Assembly: GCA_965220425.1 (NCBI GenBank)
Contig: OZ244830.1
Location: forward strand, 3,038,001-3,102,000
Origin: Azophilus sp965220425
GTDB lineage: Bacteria; Pseudomonadota; Gammaproteobacteria; Pseudomonadales; Azotimanducaceae
Direction: 5' to 3'
DNA: 64,000 nt
In this document: in pieces, positions 8,828-17,025 of the stretch
How the letters are laid out: each line of letters opens with the position of its first letter
How positions within the stretch are numbered: position 1 is the first letter of the stretch
Notes under the pieces: model-generated
Databases searched by the model: none
What the model saw: the letters and a program-made list of their open reading frames with translations, nothing else
Told to the model about the DNA's origin: nothing
Program-made: the position numbers and the translations under genes

Positions 8828-10375
8828 ATGACTCCTGAACAATGTGCTGGAAAGCGTCGCCTGTCGGCGGGAACCGGTTCGGCGCCTGTCAGACGAATTG
8901 CGGCCCTTGCATGGTTTGCCGCTGCGCTGGCCGCCAACGCCGCCGGTCCCCCGCCTGCACCGGATGTGGTGGACTCGAACGTGGGCGCTGCGCCTGCCGA
9001 TATGAATCACTCGACAGCCATCGCCATACGGCCCCAGGCCAGCGACGCTGCGGCGGTGGGGGTCGGGCAGGGGGCCGCGGGCGCCGGGGCGTTCCGGCCG
9101 GCCACCTCCTTGCGCGATTCCCTGCGCCACCACAACAACCTGATTCAGGACGACATCTGGTGGACCGTCACCGGCGACGAAATGGCCTGGATGCACAGGA
9201 ATGCCCATCAACTGTTCCCGACCGTCAATGTCTATCGGAACGGTCCCGTGCGCACACTGCCCTCGGAGCCGCTCGCAGCGATCGCCGGCTTTCCGGTCAC
9301 CACCCCGGAGGGCGAGATGCCCTTCGATGACTTTCTCCGCAGCGAGCAGTCCACCGCCATGGGCGTGGTCATCCTGCACCAGGGCAGGATCGTCTTCGAA
9401 CGCTACCCGCGCATGCGTGACTACGAAAAACCCGTCTACTGGTCTGTCGCCAAGGTATTGCCGGCAACGCTGATCGGCATTCTCGAAGATCGCGGCGAGA
9501 TCGATGTGAGCCGCCCCGTCGAGGCATACCTGCCGGAACTCGCCGCCTCCGATTTCGCGGGCATCACGGTTCGCAACATACTCGACATGGCGAGCGGTCT
9601 CGACTGCGAGGACGACTACGACAATCGGGATAGCTGCTACTACCGGTATTCCATGGCTATCGGCGACGGTTTCCGCGACGCCGACGCTCCGGACAATCCC
9701 TATGATTTCCTCGCTGACCTGAAGACCTCCCGGCACGCGAACCAGGGCGAGCAGTTCTCCTACTCGGGCGTCAATACCTTCATAGCAGCCTGGCTGGTCG
9801 AGAAGCTGACGGGTTATCCGTTCCAGGACGTATTTACTCGTGAAATCTGGTGGGACCTGGGCGCGGAGGCCGATGCATCCTTCATCGCCTACCGCTACGG
9901 CATACCGCTCACGCACGGCGGATTCCTGGCCAAGCCCCGCGACCTGGCGCGATTCGGCCTGCTGTTCACACCGAGCTACGAGGTCGTCAGCTCCCGCAAG
10001 GTCATTTCCGACGATCACATGGAAACACTCCGGTTCCACAGCAATCCATCGCTGCGGATATATGCCGGTGCGGGTACCGCAGGAACATCAGCCTCATCTT
10101 CGCGCAGCGAAGCCGCTGACTCGCCCGGCGAGGCGGAAGAGGAGCGGCCCTATACCCACAACGCCTACCAGTGGGACTACGTGCACCCCGACGGGACCCT
10201 GTTCAAGGGCGGCTGGGGCGGCCAGGGCCTGATTGTCAATCCCGCCAGGGACGTAGTCGTGGTTTTTGCCAGTTACTTCAAGGACGATCGGTACAGCGAG
10301 GTCGACCTCGGAGAAGCGATTTTCGAAGTGCTGAACGGCGTGTACGGCATGGCTTTGCCGCTGGCGGCGCCGTGA
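8828..10375 (+). CDS. Exported serine hydrolase, beta-lactamase class C / esterase family
   Basis: The product is 515 residues. ATG at 8828 follows AGAAGGAAATT. The N-terminus is a signal peptide ending ALAANAAG, so the protein is exported to the periplasm. The beta-lactamase-like domain spans about residues 150-510: the SxxK motif is Ser206-Val-Ala-Lys209 in YWSVAKV, the tyrosine motif is in FSYSGVNTF, and GGWGGQG replaces the KTG box. This family includes class C beta-lactamases, D-aminopeptidases and esterases; substrate cannot be read from sequence and true beta-lactamase activity is doubtful. A low-complexity Ser/Ala/Glu segment lies near residues 420-440. The stop overlaps the GTG of truA by four bases, although the functions appear unrelated. 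Confidence 0.85.
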   Translation: MTPEQCAGKRRLSAGTGSAPVRRIAALAWFAAALAANAAGPPPAPDVVDSNVGAAPADMNHSTAIAIRPQASDAAAVGVGQGAAGAGAFRPATSLRDSLRHHNNLIQDDIWWTVTGDEMAWMHRNAHQLFPTVNVYRNGPVRTLPSEPLAAIAGFPVTTPEGEMPFDDFLRSEQSTAMGVVILHQGRIVFERYPRMRDYEKPVYWSVAKVLPATLIGILEDRGEIDVSRPVEAYLPELAASDFAGITVRNILDMASGLDCEDDYDNRDSCYYRYSMAIGDGFRDADAPDNPYDFLADLKTSRHANQGEQFSYSGVNTFIAAWLVEKLTGYPFQDVFTREIWWDLGAEADASFIAYRYGIPLTHGGFLAKPRDLARFGLLFTPSYEVVSSRKVISDDHMETLRFHSNPSLRIYAGAGTAGTSASSSRSEAADSPGEAEEERPYTHNAYQWDYVHPDGTLFKGGWGGQGLIVNPARDVVVVFASYFKDDRYSEVDLGEAIFEVLNGVYGMALPLAAP

Positions 10376-11190
10376 GCGGACAACGGGCGCGGGATACCTA
10401 CGCACTTGGGCTGGAGTATGACGGCGGCGCCTACTCCGGCTGGCAACGCCAACCTCACGCCAACTCGGTGCAGGAGGAACTGGAAACCGCCTTGAGCCGA
10501 GTCGCCGACCAGCCTGTGACTACCGTCGCGGCCGGCCGTACCGACGCGGGCGTACATGCGACGAAGCAGGTGGTCAGCTTCACCACCACGGCGCAAAGGC
10601 CGCTCAAGGCGTGGCGGGACGGTGTGAACAGCCTGGCCGGCGAACGCATCAAGGTTCGCTGGGCCAAGGCGGTCGATGCGCAATTCCACGCGAGATACAG
10701 CGCCAGCGCACGCCGCTACCTCTATCTGTACCGGTTGGACCCGGCGCCGGCGCCACTCAGCGACGCGTTTGCCTGGCGCGTTTCCGATCTCGAGGCGGAC
10801 GCCATGCACCGGGCCGGGCAGCACCTGGTGGGCGAGCACGACTTCACGAGCTTCCGGGGTGCACGCTGTCAATCCCGAACCCGCAACCGCAATGTGCACC
10901 GCCTGACCGTCAGGGCCATCGGCAGCCTTGCCGTGCTGGACATTCAGGCGAACGCCTTTCTTCTGCACATGGTGCGCAACATCGCCGGGGCCCTGGTTCA
11001 GGTGGGAGAAGGGAGGCGGCCCGACAACTGGATCGGCGACTGCCTGGCAGCGCGTGACCGGAGCCGCATCGGCAAGACCGCCCCGGCGAGAGGCCTTTAC
11101 CTGGTGGATGTTCTCTACCCCGGATACGACTTTCCGGCGGGGAGCCTGCCGCCGCTGTTGGCCGTGCTCGAGAGCCTGGATCGGCTGTAG
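10372..11190 (+). CDS. truA: tRNA pseudouridine(38-40) synthase TruA
   Basis: The product is 272 residues. The GTG at 10372 overlaps the TGA of the preceding hydrolase; a longer frame from 10171 only reads through that gene. TruA isomerises uridines 38-40 of the anticodon stem-loop. Visible are the N-terminal LEYDGGAYSGWQRQP, the catalytic motif AAGRTDAGVHA with Asp58, FHARYSASARRYLYLY, GEHDFTSFRGA, and FLLHMVRNIAGALVQVG near the C-terminus. Length is normal. In Pseudomonas-type genomes truA is directly followed by trpF; here a small gene and a promoter come between. Confidence 0.96.
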   Translation: MSGQRARDTYALGLEYDGGAYSGWQRQPHANSVQEELETALSRVADQPVTTVAAGRTDAGVHATKQVVSFTTTAQRPLKAWRDGVNSLAGERIKVRWAKAVDAQFHARYSASARRYLYLYRLDPAPAPLSDAFAWRVSDLEADAMHRAGQHLVGEHDFTSFRGARCQSRTRNRNVHRLTVRAIGSLAVLDIQANAFLLHMVRNIAGALVQVGEGRRPDNWIGDCLAARDRSRIGKTAPARGLYLVDVLYPGYDFPAGSLPPLLAVLESLDRL

Positions 11191-11297
11191 GCTGCAACCG
11201 CGAGCGCCGCCGCGTTGCTGATGTTTGGACGAAGACCGAATCGCTACCTGCCGCAGGCGGGAGCCACGGCGGTGGCCTATCCCGGCCTCTGGAAGGA

Positions 11298-11609
11298 CTA
11301 TGAGGCAAGGGAGCGCGCGGTGCTCCGCGGGCCAGCCGTGGCGTTGCCCGCTCGCGACGGGTCGGTGGTGGAGCCGGGCGTCTCGAAGAGACGGTGGAAG
11401 GCCGCTTCCGCCTGTCGCAATCCCGCTTCGGTGAGGGCCACCGACCTGGCTTTGCTTACCGGATTGGAAATCAAACCCTTCTCGTGCAGGCGGTTCATCG
11501 CATCCCAATCGAACGACTTCCAGGTTCGCGCGCCCATCGTCGGGTCGTGTTCATGAATGCCCAGGTAGAGCAGCGCCAGTACGGCTTCATCGATCCTGTC
11601 GTCTTTCAT
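11298..11609 (-). CDS. DUF6429-type small protein
   Basis: The product is 103 residues, ATG at 11609. It begins MKDDRIDEAVLALLYLGIH and contains WKSFDWDAMNRLHEKGLI, followed by SKARSVALTEAGLRQAEAAF; this looks like a small winged-helix-type fold and matches the pattern I know as DUF6429. No function is established. The last 25 residues are low complexity. It is alone on the minus strand between truA and the trp genes, suggesting a separately acquired gene. Confidence 0.75.
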   Translation of the reverse strand: MKDDRIDEAVLALLYLGIHEHDPTMGARTWKSFDWDAMNRLHEKGLISNPVSKARSVALTEAGLRQAEAAFHRLFETPGSTTDPSRAGNATAGPRSTARSLAS

Positions 11610-11771
11610 GGAGGCAGGTTAGCTCATTGTCGATTGGCATGCAGTGTTATCCGTGACGATCGCCCTGGCTTGGTCCGCGCGATACCTGCTCCAGCAATGG
11701 CCCGGAAGTCCGGCTTCATGTCCGTGATCCCGGTGTGTCATCGGCGCTGCCAGGCGCAGGAGAATTGCCGA

Positions 11772-11799
11772 TGGACGCAACGCGGAAAGGCTCTATAAT
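11772..11799 (+). promoter_or_regulatory. Sigma70-type promoter for trpF-trpB-trpA
   Basis: A perfect TATAAT at 11794-11799 is preceded at 16 bp by TGGACG (11772-11777), a weak -35. It is the only good promoter in the 321 bp between the DUF6429 gene and trpF and would give a leader of about 125 nt. I found no leader peptide with Trp codons or attenuator hairpin there. Confidence 0.55.
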
Positions 11800-11930
11800 C
11801 CGCGCTTTTCCGCTACGGGCGGATTGCAATCGAAAATCCTCTTCCCGGTCGGAGTTGCCGCAATTCGGTCGCCGACCTGGCTGGACTTGCAATTGCCGGT
11901 AACCGTCTCAGCCGATAGGGTGGGTTCGCC

Positions 11931-12560
11931 TTGTCCGTTCAGATCAAGATCTGCGGGATTACTCGAATCGAAGACGCGGAAACGCTGATCCGCCTGCACG
12001 TGGACGCGCTTGGCCTCGTCTTCCATGAACCGAGCCCGAGGTACGTGAGTCGCGATATGGCCCGCGAATTGTCGCGCGCGGTGCAGGGCGATGTACTGCG
12101 CGTCGGAATTTTTGTCGATTCGCCGGCGGCCGCGGTGCAGGACACGATCGAGCAGGTGGGCCTGGATATCCTGCAGTTTCAGGGCGCGGAAACGCCCGCC
12201 TTCTGCGCTTCGTTCGGACTCCCCTACATGAAGGCGCTCCGAGTGTCGGGACCGGTCGACCATGGAGCCCTCGAAAAGAGGTATTCGGGGGCACTCGCGA
12301 TTCTGCTGGATGCCTCCGTACCCGGCCTCCCCGGAGGCACCGGGCGCCGTTTCGACTGGGACCAGTGGCCCGAACGGCCCGGGCTCAACTACATGCTGGC
12401 GGGCGGGTTGACCCCGGACAACGTACGCCGGGCCGTTGCACGATTGCGTCCCTGGGGGGTCGATGTCAGCAGCGGCGTGGAAAGCACCGTGAAGGGCATC
12501 AAGGAAGCCGGCAGGATGCGGCGGTTCGTTGAGGAGGTGCGCCGTGCCGAAACCCGGTAG
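11931..12560 (+). CDS. trpF: Phosphoribosylanthranilate isomerase
   Basis: The product is 209 residues, a TIM-barrel enzyme of tryptophan synthesis that converts N-(5-phosphoribosyl)anthranilate to CdRP. TTG at 11931 is preferred: AGGGTGGG stands just upstream and MSVQIKICGITRIEDAE is the expected N-terminus, with the catalytic Cys in KICGIT. Other motifs are LGLVFHEPSPRYVS, DILQFQGAE (catalytic Asp region), LLDAS and LAGGLTPDNV, with GVDVSSGVES binding phosphate. The end overlaps trpB by 17 bp, implying translational coupling. Confidence 0.96.
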   Translation: MSVQIKICGITRIEDAETLIRLHVDALGLVFHEPSPRYVSRDMARELSRAVQGDVLRVGIFVDSPAAAVQDTIEQVGLDILQFQGAETPAFCASFGLPYMKALRVSGPVDHGALEKRYSGALAILLDASVPGLPGGTGRRFDWDQWPERPGLNYMLAGGLTPDNVRRAVARLRPWGVDVSSGVESTVKGIKEAGRMRRFVEEVRRAETR

Positions 12561-13755
12561 CAACTACTCCCAGCCTTCCGAAGACGGCCACTTCGGCCAG
12601 TACGGCGGGCGTTTCGTCGCCGAGACGCTCATGCACGCGCTGGACGAATTGCAGACGGTGTATGCGAACGCCACCTCGGATCCCGGGTTCGAAGCCGAGT
12701 TCAATCACTACCTCGCAAACTACGTCGGCCGGCCGACACCGCTCTACTTCGCGGAAAGATTGACGGAGACCCTTGGCGGACCCCGCATCTATCTCAAGCG
12801 CGAAGACCTGAACCATACCGGCGCGCACAAGGTGAACAACTGCATCGGCCAGGCGCTGCTCGCCAGGCGCATGGGCAAGCCCAGGGTCATCGCGGAAACC
12901 GGCGCCGGCCAGCACGGCGTCGCCAGTGCCACCGTTGCCGCGCGCTTCGGCCTCGAGTGCCAGGTCTACATGGGCGTGGAGGACATCCGGCGCCAGGCTC
13001 TGAACGTCTACCGCATGAAGCTGCTCGGCGCCGAGGTGATTCCGGTGCACGCGGGGTCCAGGACACTGAAAGACGCCCTGAACGAGGCCCTGCGCGACTG
13101 GGTGACCAACGTGGACGATACCCACTACATAATCGGCACGGTTGCCGGCCCGCACCCGTACCCGGCCCTGGTGCGCGATTTTCAATCCGTGATCGGCCGC
13201 GAAGCGCGGGCTCAGTGTCTGGAGATGGAGCAGCGGTTGCCGGATGCACTCATCGCCTGTGTCGGTGGCGGGTCCAATGCAATGGGCCTGTTTCACCCCT
13301 TCATCGACGACCTGGATGTCAGGATGGTGGGCGTGGAGGCAGCCGGCCTGGGGCTTGCAACGGGGCGCCATGCCGCGACCTTGAACGATGGCGCGGTCGG
13401 CGTGCTGCATGGCAACCGAACCTATCTCATGCAGGATGACGACGGGCAGATTCTCGAGACCTACTCCATCTCGGCCGGGCTCGACTATCCCGGAGTCGGC
13501 CCTGAGCACAGCTTGCTGAAGGACACGGGACGGGCCGAATACGATGCGGTGACGGACGACGCCGCGCTGGATGCCTTCCGTCTGCTGAACCGTACCGAAG
13601 GCATCCTGCCGGCCCTGGAGTCCAGTCATGCCATCGCCTGGATCGTGCAGCATGCGGGCGAGTTCGATGCGCACCGGATCGTCGTCGTCAACCTGTCCGG
13701 CCGGGGCGACAAGGATATTCATACGGTTTCCGACCTCGACGGAATCGAGTTGTGA
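12544..13755 (+). CDS. trpB: Tryptophan synthase beta chain
   Basis: The product is 403 residues. GTG at 12544 is chosen because GAGGAGG lies just before it; an upstream TTG at 12529 would bury that site. TrpB condenses indole with serine using PLP. The PLP-binding lysine is Lys96 in HTGAHKVNNC, the phosphate loop is CVGGGSNAMG, and ETGAGQHGVA, GYAG-type indole-channel segments and VVNLSGRGDKD are all present. It works as an alpha2-beta2 complex with TrpA, whose gene overlaps the stop codon. Confidence 0.98.
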   Translation: MPKPGSNYSQPSEDGHFGQYGGRFVAETLMHALDELQTVYANATSDPGFEAEFNHYLANYVGRPTPLYFAERLTETLGGPRIYLKREDLNHTGAHKVNNCIGQALLARRMGKPRVIAETGAGQHGVASATVAARFGLECQVYMGVEDIRRQALNVYRMKLLGAEVIPVHAGSRTLKDALNEALRDWVTNVDDTHYIIGTVAGPHPYPALVRDFQSVIGREARAQCLEMEQRLPDALIACVGGGSNAMGLFHPFIDDLDVRMVGVEAAGLGLATGRHAATLNDGAVGVLHGNRTYLMQDDDGQILETYSISAGLDYPGVGPEHSLLKDTGRAEYDAVTDDAALDAFRLLNRTEGILPALESSHAIAWIVQHAGEFDAHRIVVVNLSGRGDKDIHTVSDLDGIEL

Positions 13756-14555
13756 GCCGCACAACCCGGACGCTCGCACGGTTGCGGGAATCGCAACGGA
13801 CGGCCCTCGTGCCCTTCGTTACCGCTGGCGACCCGAACCTGGAAACCACTGTTCCGGCTCTGCACGCCCTGGTCGGAGGCGGTGCCGACCTCCTCGAACT
13901 GGGCATACCCTTCAGCGACCCGGAGGCGGACGGCCCCGCCATCCAGGCCGCGTCCGAGCGGGCGCTCGCGAACGGTGTCACGCTCAGGCAGGTATTGCGC
14001 CTGGTCGCCGAGTTTCGAACGGGGGACTCAACCACCCCGGTGATTCTCATGGGTTATCTCAACAGCGTACTGGCGATGGGCGAGACGGATTTCGCCGAGC
14101 GGGCGGCGGCGGCCGGTGTCGACGGCATGATCGTGGTCAACCTGCCACCCGAGGAAGCCGATTCGCTGCGCAGCGCAATGTCCGCCCGGGACATGGACCT
14201 GATCTTTCTCGCCGCGCCGACCACGACCGATGAACGACTCGAGTTGATCGACCGTGTCGCCGGCGGGTTCATCTACCACGTTTCGCTGAAAGGGATAACC
14301 GGGGCCGACCACATTGCCGTGGCTGCGGTGGCGGCCAACGTGGCCCGGTTGCGGCGCAAATCCGATCTGCCCGTGCTGGTCGGTTTCGGGATCAAGGACG
14401 GCGCAACGGCCAGGGCCGTTGCCGGGCATGCGGACGGTGTCGTGGTGGGCGCGGCCCTCGTTTCCCGGATGGGCGCACTGGCCGACCGGGCCGGCGACAT
14501 ACCCGATATGCTTCGCGGGGCGGTCGCTGAGATCCGCCGGGCGCTCGATTCATGA
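13752..14555 (+). CDS. trpA: Tryptophan synthase alpha chain
   Basis: The product is 267 residues, starting at a GTG that overlaps the trpB stop by four bases. TrpA cleaves indole-3-glycerol phosphate to indole. The catalytic residues Glu49 (LLELGIPFSDP) and Asp60 (EADGP) are at the positions used in E. coli. VVNLPPEEAD, YHVSLKGITGA and VGFGIKDG are the expected barrel motifs. In many gammaproteobacteria accD follows; here it is missing and folC comes 100 bp downstream. Confidence 0.97.
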   Translation: MSRTTRTLARLRESQRTALVPFVTAGDPNLETTVPALHALVGGGADLLELGIPFSDPEADGPAIQAASERALANGVTLRQVLRLVAEFRTGDSTTPVILMGYLNSVLAMGETDFAERAAAAGVDGMIVVNLPPEEADSLRSAMSARDMDLIFLAAPTTTDERLELIDRVAGGFIYHVSLKGITGADHIAVAAVAANVARLRRKSDLPVLVGFGIKDGATARAVAGHADGVVVGAALVSRMGALADRAGDIPDMLRGAVAEIRRALDS

Positions 14556-14655
14556 GCGCGTGCGTGACCACGAATCGTGAGCGGATGGCCGGTGTCGCCG
14601 CCATCGCCGGCGGGTACCTGCGCCGCCGGACTGTTGATAAGGAGATGCCTGGTTC

Positions 14656-15924
14656 ATGACCCGCGGCCTTGAGCAGTGGCTCGATTACATCGAGACCATT
14701 CACCCGAGCAACTGGGAACTGGGCCTGGACCGGATCGGCGCCGTTGCCGACCGGCTGGAGCTGCGCAAACCCGCGCCCGTCTCGGTAATCGTAGCGGGCA
14801 CCAACGGCAAGGGCTCCACCTGCGTATGCCTGGAACAGGCATTGATCGCCGCGGGCCTGACGGTCGGCTGCACGTTGTCGCCGCACGTCCACCGGTTCAA
14901 CGAACGTGTGCGCATCAATGGCGTCGAACTGGACGATGCGGGGCTTTGCGCCGTGTTCGAGGTCATCGAGGCCGGGCGCGGAGACACGCTTTTGACGTAT
15001 TTCGAATTCACGTCACTTGCGGCGCTGTACTGCTTCAAGCAGGCCGCGGTCGAAGTCGCGGTGCTGGAAGTCGGGCTCGGCGGGCGCCTGGATGCCTTCA
15101 ACATCGTCGACGCCGACCTAGCCGTGATTACCAATATCGGCATCGATCACACGGACTGGCTCGGTGCAACCCTGGAACTCATCGGCGCCGAGAAGGCCGG
15201 CGTCCTGCGGCACGGCCAGCAGGTCATGCTCGGTCCCGACATGCCGGCCAGCGTGCTGGAACCGGCGGTCGAGCTGTCGCGGAACTGCATGCGAATCGGC
15301 CGGGAGATCGAGTACAAGAGGCGCCCCGATGGCCGATGGCGGCTGGACCTGAATGGGCGGACCCTGAACGACTTGCCCGGCGGCCGCTTCCCCATGGCCA
15401 ATTGTGCGTTGGCACTCGCGGCCGCCAGTGCCATCTGTTCGATCGACGAGGCAGCCGCCCGGGCAGCGGTCGATCGCGCCTGGATGCCGGGGCGCTGCGA
15501 AGAGATCGTCTTAAAGGGCCGGCGCTGGGTGGTGGATGTCGCGCACAACCCCCTGGGCGCGGGGTATTTGCGCAGCGAGTTGCCTCGGCGATATCCGGAT
15601 GCGCGCGTACTCGCCGTGCTGGGGACGTTGGCCGACAAGGACACCGAGGGTATATTGGCGGCGCTGGATGACATCGTCGTGCAATGGATACTGGTAGACG
15701 CGCCGCCGCCGAGGGGGCTTGCCGCCACGGCGCTCGCCGAGCGATTGGGACGCCCGGAATTTTCCGTCGCGGGTCCCGTCGCGCGCGGTCTGGCGGAGGC
15801 GGGGTCGCTCGCGCAACCGCGGGATGTTATCCTCGTGTTCGGATCGTTCGCCACAGCGGAAGCCGCCCGTTTGGAATTGACGAAATCCGGCGATGCCCTC
15901 GAATGCGCCGATCGGTCGCAGTAG
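14656..15924 (+). CDS. folC: Bifunctional dihydrofolate/folylpolyglutamate synthase
   Basis: The product is 422 residues. ATG at 14656 follows TAAGGAGATGCC. FolC adds glutamate to dihydropteroate and to folates using ATP. Seen are the N-terminal YIETIHPSNWELGLDRI, the P-loop IVAGTNGKGST, VLEVGLGGRLDAFN, ITNIGIDHTDWLG and the C-terminal VDVAHNP. Length is normal. It is followed by the SPOR protein, cvpA and purF, the usual gammaproteobacterial order. Confidence 0.96.
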   Translation: MTRGLEQWLDYIETIHPSNWELGLDRIGAVADRLELRKPAPVSVIVAGTNGKGSTCVCLEQALIAAGLTVGCTLSPHVHRFNERVRINGVELDDAGLCAVFEVIEAGRGDTLLTYFEFTSLAALYCFKQAAVEVAVLEVGLGGRLDAFNIVDADLAVITNIGIDHTDWLGATLELIGAEKAGVLRHGQQVMLGPDMPASVLEPAVELSRNCMRIGREIEYKRRPDGRWRLDLNGRTLNDLPGGRFPMANCALALAAASAICSIDEAAARAAVDRAWMPGRCEEIVLKGRRWVVDVAHNPLGAGYLRSELPRRYPDARVLAVLGTLADKDTEGILAALDDIVVQWILVDAPPPRGLAATALAERLGRPEFSVAGPVARGLAEAGSLAQPRDVILVFGSFATAEAARLELTKSGDALECADRSQ

Positions 15925-15948
15925 CGAGGGGTCGTTCGATCACCTTGG

Positions 15949-16479
15949 ATGAGTGAGCAAACCCGGTACCGCATCACCGGCAGCCTGTTTCTGCTGGCCG
16001 TGTCGGTCATCTTTCTCCCCATGCTTTTCGATGGCGACGGTATCCCGCGCGTGACGGTCGAACCCGTCGATATGGACTATGTGCCGGAAGCGGTGCAGCG
16101 CTTTGAGGAAGCGGCGCCGGCCAGCGACTTTGTCGAGCGCGTCGCGGAACTGCGCCAGGAAGTCGACGAACAGGGTTTTCACCTGGAGACCGGAACCCGG
16201 ATCGGCGAACCGGTTTTGAGCGTACCCGGCGACGCGACCGAGGCATGGGCGGTGCAATTGGCAAGCTTCGCCGAACAGGGCAATGCCGTGATTTTGCGCG
16301 ACCGGCTCCGCGCGGACGGTTTCGAGGCTTTCGTATCGACTTACAAGCCACCGGGCGGCGAGGTTCTGAACCGGGTTGCCATAGGACCCGTGCTCGACCT
16401 CGCACGTGCCGAACGACTCCAGCAGGAGCTTTCCGAACGTTACGACGTGGAAGCCCGAATCATGGCTTTCGGCAGCTAG
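15949..16479 (+). CDS. dedD: SPOR-domain protein, DedD-like
   Basis: The product is 176 residues. One N-terminal transmembrane helix (ITGSLFLLAVSVIFLPMLF) anchors it in the inner membrane; a variable periplasmic linker follows and residues about 95-174 form a SPOR domain (AWAVQLASFAEQGNAVILRDRL). SPOR domains bind denuded peptidoglycan at the septum, so a role in cell division is likely. Position between folC and cvpA is the same as for E. coli dedD. The linker is shorter than in E. coli. Confidence 0.88.
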   Translation: MSEQTRYRITGSLFLLAVSVIFLPMLFDGDGIPRVTVEPVDMDYVPEAVQRFEEAAPASDFVERVAELRQEVDEQGFHLETGTRIGEPVLSVPGDATEAWAVQLASFAEQGNAVILRDRLRADGFEAFVSTYKPPGGEVLNRVAIGPVLDLARAERLQQELSERYDVEARIMAFGS

Positions 16480-16500
16480 CGAAACGAATGTAGCGGCGAG

Positions 16501-17025
16501 ATGTCAAACGTTGCGACCCCGGACATTGTCCTAGTCATCGTCATTCTGCTCTCCGCGGTGATGGGACTCGCGCGCGGGCTGGTCAAGGAAGTGCTCTCCC
16601 TGGTCATCTGGGGAGCGGCACTTGTCGCGGCCCTGTATCTCGGCGATGCCCTCGGCGCACGGTTCGGCTCGGAAATGGGTGACACCCTGCGCAGCCTGCT
16701 TGGTTTCGCCGCCGTTTTCATCGTTGTGCTGATCGCCGGCGCGATCGTGCAATGGCTGTTCGCCAAGCTGATCGAAACCACGGGGCTGACCGGCACCGAC
16801 CGGTTTCTCGGGTTTCTGTTCGGCAGCGCGCGGGGCATTGTCGTGTGCACCGTCGCGCTGATAGCGTTGCGCCCGTTTGTCGGGGACGAGCAATGGTGGC
16901 AGGAATCCAGGATCCGCCCGGAGCTTGCCAAAATGGAGGCGGGCGTGTTGGCGATCATGGGCCAGACCCGTGACCTGGTGATGGAGCCGGACCGGCCAGA
17001 ACCCCCGGCGGGGGAACCCACCTGA
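16501..17025 (+). CDS. cvpA: CvpA family membrane protein
   Basis: The product is 174 residues with four hydrophobic segments (DIVLVIVILLSAVMGLARGL, VLSLVIWGAALVAALYL, LLGFAAVFIVVLIAGAIVQW, GIVVCTVALIAL). The motif GLARGLVKEVLSLVIWG is typical of CvpA, named for colicin V production and linked to envelope homeostasis. The C-terminal tail is Pro/Glu rich. Its TGA overlaps the purF ATG by one base, as in related genomes. Confidence 0.93.
   Translation: MSNVATPDIVLVIVILLSAVMGLARGLVKEVLSLVIWGAALVAALYLGDALGARFGSEMGDTLRSLLGFAAVFIVVLIAGAIVQWLFAKLIETTGLTGTDRFLGFLFGSARGIVVCTVALIALRPFVGDEQWWQESRIRPELAKMEAGVLAIMGQTRDLVMEPDRPEPPAGEPT

Noticed and set aside
10171..10371. N-terminal extension of TruA
   Set aside because: It reads an alternative frame of the hydrolase gene; the GTG at 10372 gives the normal TruA N-terminus.
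8828..10375. A true antibiotic-resistance beta-lactamase
   Set aside because: The family signature is present, but the KTG box is replaced by GGWGG and the general family is mainly esterases and peptidases; resistance cannot be inferred.
11800..11930. Possible trp attenuator upstream of trpF
   Set aside because: No leader peptide with Trp codons and no terminator hairpin with a T-run were found in the interval.
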